Of a stretch of DNA of 64,000 bases, positions 44,301 through 53,713 are shown one piece after another (position 1 is the stretch's first letter; each line of letters begins with the position of its first letter). The notes beneath the pieces were generated by a model. The model ran no database searches and was not told the DNA's origin. It worked only from the letters and a program-made list of their open reading frames with translations. The translations under genes were made by a program, and so were the position numbers. The stretch comes from Omphalotus guepiniiformis (lineage: Eukaryota > Basidiomycota > Agaricomycetes > Agaricales > Omphalotaceae): assembly GCA_028554645.1 (NCBI GenBank), contig JAQOOI010000019.1, positions 992,001 through 1,056,000 of the forward strand. The letters are read 5' to 3'.

Positions 44301-45795
44301 ATATCTAAACTGAAGTTGATAGCAAGATCTTGAAATTGTAATCGCGAATACTCTGGACGCTTTCGCTGCTGTGGATCCTGCAAAGATCATCAATAAGATC
44401 AAGATCCATCTTCTGCCACATCTCATATCCGACATTCGACGATTTGGACCAGCGATCCGTAACTCAACGGAAATTTTTGAATGTTTCAACGCGATCTTCC
44501 GCCTATGCTCTGTGTACAGCAACCATCAAGCACCCAGTCGAGATATTGCACGCAAGTTCACCTCAATGGATCGCTTGAAGCATATATTGAGTGGAGGATA
44601 CTGGCTTTACAAGGACGAATGGGTTCAAGCATCATTACGTGTGCGAAGGGTGTTGATGTCGCATCCCATTATCCAGCGACATCTGGGCTGGATATCTTCC
44701 ACACATATTCAACCAGGTAAGTTTGTTTCCAAATCTAGAACGGCAATTTCTTAACTTTGTACCAGGGAAAATGACGCCACTTGCGAAGAAGAAAACCGAA
44801 AGCTGTGACTGGTCAGAAACTAAGGCGGCAACGGCGATACAGCAAGCCTGGCCCAAATGGAATACCAATCAGTCCGTCATTGCTCGGTCTGGTGACCGTT
44901 GCCTTCTGAATTCTTGGGTTGCAGTACAACTTGACTCAGATACAGTATGTATGAACTATCTCTCCATCCACCAGCAACTAATTGAAGCACTCATAGAGTT
45001 TTGCTATCGGCCGAATCGTTGAGCTGCTTTCACCTGAGATACAAATGCCCAGTACTTCAACTTCAATTCCCGAAAACCTAGTCACAGTCGAGCGATTCAC
45101 TGTGGGTCAAAATCGACATCCAGATTTCGAAATGCCCGTCGTGTATCGCCCACCTGCCAATGAAGGAAACAGGTTTTTAAGTGTTGCGCCAAAGGTGATG
45201 TTGGTTAAGTTCTGACCATCCAAGATTGAGTCTAAAATATTTTACATAGGACGTACTGTTTCGTTTGTCTGTTCAGCACGACTGTCATCTCAAGGGCTGC
45301 GTTGCTTCAGGATCTCGCCCGGTTATTCAGGAGCGACAGGAGACTCATCGTAGAGTCAATGTCATCATTCATACTGATGACGACTGCTTTGTTATTAACA
45401 CGCATGCACTGCACAACGCCATGCTGTTGCGAAAACTACTTCCAGTGCTGACTTCCCCAAAGGTAATACATATAGACAGGGAGAAATGGCATGGAGAAGT
45501 TGCAGCGAAGCTTCGTGCATTGCAATCTGACAAACGTCGAAGGACTCAAGAAAAGCGGAAAGCAACATTAGAAGCAAACAAGAAGAGGGCAGTTGCACGA
45601 CAAGCCACAATGGAAGATGGTTCACCTGATGACGACCAACTCGATCTCCTAGGTACCATCGATGAAATTTTGACCTCTATGGACGACGTCGATGGCGAGA
45701 ATGTGTTTGAAAGAGGCGAAAATGAGGGCAGTACTATGGAAGAACAAACACCGGCTGGGACAGGCCATTCACGCAAGCGGCGACGCAAGGATTGA
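41396..45795 (+). CDS. large transposase-like protein with N-terminal BED-like zinc finger
   Basis: ATG at 41396 (MAPGKKPLPPG), about 1,150 residues in roughly a dozen exons. Near the N-terminus is a zinc-finger-like CIVCRNMD...HMESAKH pattern (C-x2-C, then two His). The core has VWQCERWKEYDPSQHTPMYS, FYIEEVSKLYDGRMVIP, PVWADDVSGNKSKQYNKH, LPGRLLQQEYFVQFVSTSP, a Cys motif NSLCRCRKCNVGG, DTPVEILHTILLGVVKYVW and IFECFNAIFRLCSV. Arrangement of the Asp-rich box, the ILHxxLLGxxK box and the later Glu matches CMC/Plavaka-type DDE transposases as I know them; this is inference. A basic, coiled C-terminus (RALQSDKRRRTQEKRKA) ends SRKRRRKD. All frames look intact. Confidence 0.75.
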
Positions 45796-45836
45796 AAGAT
45801 ACAATGTATTTCATTTGGCTATTTGTATAACACACT

Positions 45837-46465
45837 TTATTCACGTTTCTCATCGGATTCGGTGGTGGTGGGACGAGAAGCTGTGAGATCTTTATGAATG
45901 TAACATATCGGCCTAACACAAGGATCCTCGCATTCGGATTCTGACTCAGTGACAGATTCATCAGAACTGTCTACAAGCCGTCGTGCAAGCTATGAAACGT
46001 CGTCAATCAGTATATATATCATATGATATATGAAAGGTAGAGATTCTATACCATTCGTTCAAAATCACGAAGCGGTGACGGAGTGATAAAAGGTGAGCAA
46101 TGAGCCACATTCTCCTCCACATTCTCCTCTGTATTCTTCAGCACTGAACTATCTCTTGCCCTGACGATGTGCGCTCGGCTGATACGATCTGGTTCTGAAT
46201 CCGGGATACTGATAGCTGGAGAGACTGAACGTTGGTAACGGGCACCAGAAAGTACAGGGCCATTTGCGGAGAAGATCATATTGAAAATCTATAATATCAA
46301 TGTGAGCGTTATACATACTAAATCCCGAAAAAGTTGATGAAAACTTACAATAGGTGCGTTCGAACCCGTCTTCACAGTTACAGACAAGGGCCTCGAAGCC
46401 GGCCCACAAAAGATATTAATGCCTTCAGTCGAAGAAAGCTCGATATGCTCGGAGTCACTGGTCAT
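45837..46465 (-). CDS. third transposon protein, small and acidic
   Basis: Convergent with the transposase-like gene, 41 bp apart. Taken from ATG 46465 (MTSDSEHIELSSTEGINIF). Two clean introns (GTAAGT...TATAG and GTATAG...CATAG) join IFNMIFSANGPVLSGARYQ and LARRLVDSSDESVTESE; it ends TTTESDEKRE, stop 45839-45837. About 170 residues, Ser/Glu-rich with an SVSPAISIPDSEPD segment. No family recognised. An upstream exon (see 46538-46759) may belong to it. Confidence 0.6.
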
Positions 46466-46537
46466 AGGAAAATGTTCAATATAGGGTCTGAGGAAGGCAA
46501 TATATAGCTTGAAAATACCTGGTCAAAGCCCAATGGC

Positions 46538-46759
46538 CTAAGCTAAAACCTGATGAAAAGTTGGTGTCCTACAGAATGTGGCTGCAGGCTCGAGTGTTGT
46601 TACCGTGGTGTGCTGCCAGTTGAGGCCAAATTGACAACAAAGCGCGCGTCGTGTTGAGGTTTCCCACGGAGTCTCTGGCTGGTCTCGCTCGTATACCTTC
46701 GGTGGACCTCTTGGCTTAAACATATCAAATTGATACCTAGTGGTGCGACTACTCGACAT
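46538..46759 (-). CDS. short open frame near the transposon end, possible first exon of the third gene
   Basis: 73 codons from an ATG at 46759 (MSSSRTTRYQFDMFKPRGPP), protein-like composition, 67 bp inside the transposon's right end. I could not find a splice that joins it in frame to the exon containing 46465, so it may be separate or degenerate. Confidence 0.3.
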   Translation of the reverse strand: MSSSRTTRYQFDMFKPRGPPKVYERDQPETPWETSTRRALCCQFGLNWQHTTVTTLEPAATFCRTPTFHQVLA

Positions 46760-46829
46760 AGATACAGGAGCTCTCTCTGGTGGCTACATCATTACATTGA
46801 CTTGCCCTGGATTTTCTTTTGCGGTGTAG

Positions 46830-47518
46830 TGACTTTGGGAGCGTCGTTTTGGTCTGACAACACACGGTCCAGAGCGATTCCAGCTGCTGTCATTCCCTGT
46901 CTCAGTATTATTGGCTTTGCTATGTACTTAAGTACGCGCCCGTTTTTTGGTCTCCTTGTCAATTCTAATGAAATGCTGCAGGGGCTGACAGGGTGTTTGT
47001 GGCGTATGGCTCGCTGTTTCTGACCGTTCCAGGAGTTTATGCTGCTATCCCTGTCGTGTCAGCGTGGATGTCCAACAACTCTGAGCCACATTATCGCCGA
47101 GCGACTAGTATTGCCTTGGGTTTTGTGGCTACTAATGCTGTGAGTTACTTTGGTTCATTTCGACCTTGAATGGTGAACTTACTTTCTGTGTTACAGGGAG
47201 GCATCACGAGTACGTGGCTGTTCCCCACCAGTGAGGGGCCCAAGTTCAGAAGAACGACAATTATCAATCTGTGTTTGTGAGTGATATATCCTCGTCATCG
47301 GTTGTAATTTCTTACTCTTTGCCTTAAGCTGCATATTTTCTGTTGTCGGGGCATGTGTAAACGCGCTTATACTCGCAAGAGCGAATAAGCGTAAGCAGAT
47401 CAGAAGAGAAGAAATCCTAGCGCCCTATTCGAATGAACAGGATCATACAAAGGATGGCGGACTGAGGGCATGGACTGAGTTGGGCGATCGACATCCTGAT
47501 TTCAGGTATACGATATGA
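46830..47518 (+). CDS. ACS-family MFS transporter, C-terminal part
   Basis: Resumes the gene started at 23261. The two bases TG complete the Val codon begun by the G at 24699, giving GGFFVTLGASFWSD, the expected central MFS motif. Exons continue SRAIPAAVIPCLSIIGFAMY, VFVAYGSLFLTVPGVYAAIP, SAWMSNNSEPHYRRATSIAL, GGITSTWLFPTSEGPKF and CIFSVVGACVNALILARANK, with a polar tail to GDRHPDFRYTI, stop 47516-47518. Coding sequence is undamaged, so only the 22-kb intron affects expression. Transcripts would have to cross several transposon genes. Confidence 0.85.
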
Positions 47519-47863
47519 TCAGCCCTGTCGGCAGGAGATGAAATAAAAGGGTACTATGATGCATGATATGCCCAATTCACCGTGCAGCCAGCCTACCCAC
47601 CTTTCTTTAACACCCAGACTTTTTTACTCTTTCCAGAGTCACTATACAATAGAGATTTTCGGTTGGATGGTGTATAAAATATCAATACATATTTCGCCAT
47701 ATGCATGCCGGTTTCGCTGGCCATGGCCAAATTTCTGATTATCGGCAACATTCCCATGCACGGCAGCCGCCAGTAGTGTCATAATGTTACTAATTGGATA
47801 ACACCTTGAGCTAACTCTCTAGCTTAGGATTCACTGGTTACTTTCTGGTCACTTTGCATCCAT
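47519..47863. other. intergenic region between MFS genes
   Basis: 345 bp between two same-strand genes; TATAAAATA-like sequence near 47670. No gene recognised. Confidence 0.4.
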
Positions 47864-50176
47864 CATGCGGCTTTCAGAAGACGAAGAAACTCCTCTACTG
47901 CCCCAATCGCGCATCACGCCTTTGCCCCGCGTTCAGATAATGCTTCTGTTGCTGATGAGAATTACAGAGCCAATATCGTACACGGTTATCTTTCCGTTTG
48001 TCAACCAGGCGAGTGAAAGGGTTTTGTTTTGAGATGAAAGCTGACGCGTGAAGAGTAGATGCTAGAAGATGTCGCTCACATTCCCAAGAGCAAAGTGGGG
48101 TACTATGCAGGCGTGAGTCTTTCCTCGTGTCAATATTGCAGTCACAGGAGATTCGACGCGATATGCAGGTGGTAGAGTCGGTTTTTGCACTGGTTCAATT
48201 CGTCACCGTCTATCATTGGGGTGCTTTGAGCGATCGGATTGGACGCAAGATAGTCGCTCTCGTTGGACTAGCCGGAGTCTTTGTCTCTGTTCTTAGCTTT
48301 GGCCTCTCTAGAAGTTTTACTGCCATGCAAGTCCTTTTCGTCTTCTGTTGACCAGCGTTGTCGGTCCGACTCCGTTGGCTTATTTATGTTTTACAGGATT
48401 GTGACGCGCTGCATAGCTGGTGCAATGAACGGAAATGTCGCTGTGGTCAAGGCGAGTCTTGTAGTAAGTAAGTACATAGATTGGTACTTACCTTTTTGGT
48501 AGAGTATGATGGCTGAGATCACGGATAGCACGAATCAAGCTCGCGCATTTTCACTTCTTCCCGTATCTTGGGCTATTGGCGCGACCGTAGGACCACTCAT
48601 TGGCGGCTATCTGTCTCACCCAGCAGAGCAATACCCCTCAGTATTTGGGAACATCGCTTTTCTGGAGATATACCCTTATTTTCTGCCTTGTGCGTATACT
48701 TACTGGCTTTTGGATGGCGTGCTCAATGGGTACTTTAGGCCTCATAGCATCTATTACGAACGCAACGGCGATCACGATTGGTACTGTTCGTCCTAAACCC
48801 TTCTATCCCTGAGCTGGAGAATTGAAGCAGTTGATTTGGTCTAGTTTTACCTTAAAGAGGTGGCAAACGCGTCATTCAATTTGAGTGCATCGTGCAGTGT
48901 GTCTGATGCACAATGTTTCCTAGACATTAGTCCCTAAGACCAGGGACGTCCGCCAGCAGCATATCACTTCGTCGGATGGTGAATCTGCGCAGGACGACGC
49001 TAGTACTGAGTCTCAACAAGCACCTGCTGTTCGTACTAGTGCCCGTGCCATGTTCACGGGCGACATCACACGCATTCTCACATCTTGGTTCCTCCTAGCT
49101 CTCCTGAACTCAAGTTACCAGTGATGTTGCCTCATCTCTATCCGTTTGTATATGATTTAACTGAAATGTTTTGATCTAGAGCGCTGATCCCGCTGTTTAG
49201 CTGTACGACTTCTCGAGCGATATTCTGGGAAAACTGAGCAGCTTGACTTCATTCTTCTCTTAGACTCTGCATACGAGAATGGAGGGCTGGGTTTCAGTAC
49301 GAACCATGTTAGCGTTGTATATCGTCTGTTGGACCTTGTACTGATCCGAAATCTCTGCAGATTGGAGTAAGCCTCTTCAGCTCTTGACACACATAGTGAC
49401 CGCCGACATGGATACGCTACTTCCTGCAGCTTCTTCTGTCGATCAACGGTGTAACAGCACTGTTCACGCAGACTATGATTTTCCCGGTTCGTCTTTGATC
49501 AGTTTTTCGAGCGAGACCGCATTCATTAATAAAGCATCACTAGCGTCTCGAGCGACGGATGGGACCTGTGAAAACGTATCGGTTGGCCATGTCTTTCCTG
49601 CCTTTGGTGTTCCTTGCACTTCCGTTTGCGCATGTCGTGGTCCCTCTTGGGAAACATGCCGTATGGGGTGTATTGATTGGGATGGTAGCTGCGAAGACGC
49701 TAAGTAATATGGGTGTCGGTACGTGTCTGCTAGTAATGGTTGAGTTGGGTGATGCCGAGCTCAACGTCACGGTGCCAGTTTGCAACAGCCTCCTGATAAA
49801 CAATGCCGCCCCCAGCAGGGACATGCTTGGCTCGCTCAACGTGAGTCTGCATCATTTCTCTGTGCATAGCGACTGATTGAGAAGTTATTCGCGTTGGTGG
49901 TCTGAATAGGGCGTAACGACGGCCTGCTCGTCACTCTCGCGTGCTTTCGGACCCGCAGGTGCAACATCGCTGTTCGCGCTGTCAATAGAAAAGAACATCT
50001 TTGGTGGTTACTTGGTGCATGCTGCACTTGTCTTTGTATGTTCTCATCGATGTCTGACAGCCGTCGTCTCTGGCATCTAAATGTTTCCTTAGACTGCACT
50101 ATTTACATTTGCGATGACTGGGAGATTGCGAGAGGTAGAACCGGCGTGGAGAAAACAACACGGAAATTCGGGATAA
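47864..50176 (+). CDS. MFS transporter, DHA1/ZIFL-like
   Basis: Twelve-helix proton-coupled exporter of the DHA1 type. Close homologues are usually labelled zinc-induced-facilitator-like, though the real substrate is unknown. ATG at 47864 (MRLSEDEETPLLPQSR). Signatures: MRITEPISYTVIFPFVNQML, the motif-A loop WGALSDRIGRK, TRCIAGAMNGNVAVVKASL, SWAIGATVGPLIGGYLS, FLPCLIASITNA, FYLKETLVPK, an acidic central loop (DGESAQDDASTES), ENGGLGFSTNHIGV, FPRLERRMGPVKTYRL, and SRAFGPAGATSLFALSIEK. It ends EPAWRKQHGNSG, stop 50174-50176. About ten introns; a GTTCGT donor near 48785 is weak but keeps frame. Unrelated to the split MFS gene next to it, which is ACS type. Confidence 0.85.
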
Positions 50177-50491
50177 GGAACTATCCCTCAAGCGTTCATT
50201 GAATGGATATTCTTGAGAGACAGAGGGCAGGCAACGAGAAAGATGCATAGTACGGAACACGACCATAGTTTTGGCCTCACGTTCGGACTATGATTCTGCT
50301 TGTTCTCATCCGCTATTACAAACTAAAGCATACTTTACGACTATCAATGAATACAAGACGATGCTCCCAGTATATGGTACATAGTTGGAAAGCGCGACAT
50401 ACAGTATACATCCTAAGCACATATACTACACATACAAGAAAGCACAATTGTGCTCATTATTTACATCTTAAAAATCTGTAGTGGGTAACTG
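50177..50491. other. convergent intergenic region
   Basis: 315 bp between converging 3' ends, AT-rich; nothing else seen. Confidence 0.4.
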
Positions 50492-51343
50492 CTATCGACT
50501 ACTAGGCATATAAGGTGCATCGTTTTTCCAATCATCATCTTCACTATCACTTCTCTGTCTCCGACTGGTTTTCCCTCCATTCTTAGCATCTTCATCCTCG
50601 CCCTCCTGTTCGGATTTATTCGTCTCTTCAGCGTCAGCCATAGCAGCATCCTCGCCGTTCTCCTCGCCATCTTCTGCCACCTCCTCTGATTTCACTTTCT
50701 TTCGCCGTCGTTTAGGTGCTGCGACTGCACCGTCTGAACCAGCAGCAGGAGTTTTCTTCCCTTTCGACCGTTTCTTCTTCGCGGCGTTCTCTGAAGCAAC
50801 CGCATCCAGATCAATCGTGCCGCCAGCTGAGGGATCGGGAACCATTTCGACGATTTCTTTCAGAAAGTCGAACATCTCTGTTGTTTCCACTGCGTGCTTT
50901 CTGCAGAATACGTGAATTGACTTATGTTAATTATGAATTGTAACTGAGTGAAAAGGATGAACTCACAAATGATATGCCTCCACCTTCTTCGACCCTCGTT
51001 CAACCGTCACCTTCCCTGCTTCCTCGACAATTGAGGCAAGAAATAATTCAAGAGCCTTTGCTAGGAAGATGCGATTATGATTGGGAAAAATCGGTTCAAA
51101 TCAGCTAAAAATCCGATAAAACGCGCCAAACTGACTCACATATCACGATAGGTGTAGCTTGAGCAACTTTGCCAACATCATCATCCTTCTGCATAATTTT
51201 CTTGATACGTGCCTATAGTTGTTGGTCATGTTGACAGTCAGAAAAGATTGAAACCGTCTCTAGCCCGAGTACTTCTCGGACCACGAGGAATTCTCGAAAA
51301 TACGTGCGACCGGAAACTTCGTTTGTTTATTCTTGTTCTTCAT
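50492..51343 (-). CDS. BUR6: NC2alpha / DRAP1 histone-fold corepressor
   Basis: Alpha subunit of negative cofactor 2, which binds TBP-DNA together with NC2beta (Dr1) and blocks TFIIB/TFIIA. The first exon is short (ATG 51343, MKNKNKQTKFP) and splices to ARIKKIMQKDDDVGKVAQ, giving the classic KFPxARIKKIMQ start of the histone fold. The fold continues TPIVISKALELFLASIVEEA, VTVERGSKKVEAYHLKHA and TTEMFDFLKEIVEMVPDP. The tail (about 110 residues) has a basic APKRRRKKVK patch and acidic stretches, ending DAPYMPSSR, stop 50494-50492. HAP5 and DPB3 share this fold, but the start motif and the FDFLKEIV segment favour NC2alpha. Confidence 0.87.
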
Positions 51344-51839
51344 CCTTCTAGTTCGATAATGCCTCCAAAGATTAATGCTCTCAGTGTAACTTCCTTCAGG
51401 TGTCTCTAAACAGAGTGTTCAGATTGGTTGATATTCCGAAGAGATTGTGGGAGTGAAAACGAAAACAGAAATCTGGAAATAAGACAGCGAACAGCTACAG
51501 CAATACCTTTTTTTATAACTTTCTATTTCCTAGGACCCAACCCTCGGTTCGGCGGTAAAGTCACGTGACTGACTATTAGATCATGTGATGCACGCGCGCT
51601 CAAAATGCGTTGGTCGCGTCTGGTACGGGATTACATACTATATAGCGAAGTTTAACAGTCAGGGCACCGTAAGTATCGGTATTTTATTGATACAGCTTTA
51701 TTATAGTTCATGCATGCGAGTAGTGTATAAAGTATAGCGACGTTCGGTGAAGGAGTGGCCAGGCCCCAGGGGGTATCGCAGTGTATGGGCGCGACTATCA
51801 AGGAATGCACAGTATCTGGCCCGACTGGTGTCTAGTCAG
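51344..51839. other. intergenic region
   Basis: About 500 bp upstream of NC2alpha and beyond the SLATT gene 3' end. No gene recognised. Confidence 0.4.
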
Positions 51840-52994
51840 TTATACCGGGGAAAGCCTTCGCTCCCTGAAGGTGTTATTTTTAGTAGCTGAATGACACGGA
51901 CATGACCAGTAGCGTAGCGACAAATGCGTACCCATTAGCATTCCCAAGAAGCTCTTCAAAGGTCCGTCTAAAATGACGAAGCTGTTCATCATGTTCATTC
52001 CCAGTCGTGTGGCCGACATCCATGACAAAAGACTGACACTCTCGAACGAATTTCTCGAGGTCCTTAGTTCGGGTGATTGAAAGCTCCGGTTCGTTTGAGC
52101 CGCGAGCGCGGGCCAAGTACGATGCGACAATAGTCGAAAGTCCGCCTAAGTATACAATCATAAGAATAAAGCGATTCAAGGGTCAAACACAATTCAGAAA
52201 CCATACCAAGGATAGAAGTCATTATTGAGGTCTGACAGCGAAAATGGTGAGCGATTCATATGTCTAATGATAAACGACATATCGAAAATATATCTTACCT
52301 GGCGTCCCGAAGTAACCGCTGATAACCCCGTTGTCAGAGCACCTAGTAGGACCTGAAGGCCTAATAACATAGACGAGATTTAGAGCTAGACCTGGGAGAC
52401 AAATTGGTACGCTATACTTACCAATGGCGATGTTCAGTGCATACCCTGTCATTTTTGCTTTTAAGGCATATCTCGCCCTTTCAGCTTCAGCGTGCTCTAT
52501 TGTCGGCAATAAGCGCTCGCCGACGCTTTTGGGCCTGTGGAGTTGCTAAGTAGCGTGAAACAAAAATCGCTTAGAGTTAGTGTGATATGTCGTGCAACAA
52601 AGTCAATTACACACACCGTCTCCCTTTTGTCGTTTTCTATTGGTATCACCCAGTCAAGATCGCCAGTTGGACGCCGACGAGGCGACCGTACAGTTGGTAT
52701 TCTCGCCACACCCGGCACATCAACTCCTGTAGGTATACCTTCTCCATAACTATGTGTGGTGATGGGCGTAGGTGGAGGTAGAGGAGGTAAAGGATTATGA
52801 GGAAGGGTTGAGCTGGGATTACCAGGATTGACAATGTAAGCAGAAGGAGACGCGGTGCTCGGACCGACGGTCTCATAATGTGATGTTGGCGAATTTCTTT
52901 GTGGTCCGCTGGTGTCCCCTGCAGCAGTGGTTTGTGAGGTGATCGCAGGAGTATGTTCTGGAGAAGGGTGAATCGGAGTCCTATCTTGATCCAT
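51840..52994 (-). CDS. fungal SLATT-domain two-helix membrane protein
   Basis: ATG at 52994 (MDQDRTPIHPSPEHTP). The first ~125 residues are disordered and Pro/Ser/Thr-rich. The fungal SLATT domain follows: PKSVGERLLPTIEHAEAERA, KAKMTGYALNIAIG, then helix one GLQVLLGALTTGLSAVTSG, a short GRQ turn, helix two TSIMTSILGGLSTIVASYLA, and RARGSNEPELSITRTKDLEK with a cytosolic helical tail FRRTFEELLGNANG. The last short exon reads ERRLSPV, stop TAA 51842-51840. About 300 residues, six exons. In bacteria SLATT proteins are predicted pore-forming effectors linked to nucleotide-sensing SMODS/SLOG proteins. The fungal copies are solitary, and no such partner is encoded here. Confidence 0.8.
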
Positions 52995-53713
52995 GAGGCC
53001 TTGAGAGACGAGGCTGGTCCGGGTTCTTCAAGCTTGAAAGTGTTATAAACGCAAAGCTGTTGTGCCACGCGTAAAACAGCAGTCAAACTTGCGTCTGAAG
53101 GAGCGATAGCGGGAGACCTTGAAGTCACGAAATCCGGGAATAATCCCGGGCACTCTTTTCCTTTCTTCTTTCATTATAAGTACTCGGCAAGTCGTGCACT
53201 CTTGAAAGGAGAAAATCGCGGCAAACATTCGCTTTCTCAGCCTGCGCAACGGCATTGAAAGAACATCCCGGCCTGAGATATCTAGATGAGAAGGAAATTT
53301 AGTGTCAGAGATCAATGTATTTCTGAATTCTGAGAAGCTTATGATGATCGTATGCGGCACACTAACTTCGGAGGTGTGTGCCAATATTTTAGCTGTCAAC
53401 TGATAATGTGAAACGAAAGGGTTCAACTTCGGATTAGCGATTAGCAGTCAGTCACGCCTCCATCGCGACATCAGGCGACATCAATCCAACAACACGGATT
53501 TCTTCGACAAGATGAATGTCAAGACGTCAATGTTTTAATTCATTCCTGATACGGTCCCGCAAGCTAATAACTTCTAGATTTATTGCATAGTGTACATTGA
53601 ATCTATATAGCGCAAATGGGGATACTGTAGATGATTACCCGGCTTATACTTTTGACTTCGTCTATACTTTTATTTTTTTCCGCTTGTTCACTACTTTTCA
53701 GTCTCAACAGCTT
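52995..53713. other. intergenic region
   Basis: About 720 bp between the SLATT gene start and the URA2 3' end. A 127-codon open frame (53043-53426, minus) has no recognisable features. Confidence 0.4.

Larger units (their letters stand above)
24763..46826. mobile_element. three-gene DNA transposon (7.7 kb) inserted in an MFS intron, itself interrupted by an LTR retrotransposon
   Basis: The ends are CACCGTAAAA (24763 on) and its inverted counterpart TTTTGCGGTG (to 46826): nine of ten positions match, then similarity fades. TA is duplicated on both sides (24761-24762 and 46827-46828). Removing the element and one TA restores a 64-nt intron ending ...GCTGCTAG, with MFS reading frame kept. This is what fixes the boundaries. 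Without the 14,355-bp retrotransposon and its 4-bp duplication it is about 7,705 bp. It encodes a transposase-like gene (41396-45795), a divergent partner gene (41026 to 25300, interrupted) and a convergent third gene (45837-46465). CAC-type ends and a 2-bp TA duplication fit the CMC (CACTA/Mirage/Chapaev) group; this is inference. 24763-25299 and 46466-46826 are its flanks. Confidence 0.8.

Noticed and set aside
41396..45795. Classification of the large transposon protein as a KDZ or Tnp2-type transposase
   Set aside because: I see none of the Tnp2 motifs, and KDZ elements typically have longer target duplications. I keep only a general CMC-like inference.
24599..46620. Alternative right transposon end near 46614 (TTACCGTGGTGTGCTGCC)
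   Set aside because: It would leave over 200 bp of unexplained intron and no target duplication; the end at 46826 with TA duplication restores a normal intron exactly.
23261..47518. Two independent MFS pseudogene fragments
   Set aside because: The halves join at a shared codon with the expected family motif, so they are one gene.
53043..53426. 127-codon open frame between the SLATT gene and URA2
   Set aside because: No family feature, odd composition, and it overlaps the expected promoter of the SLATT gene.
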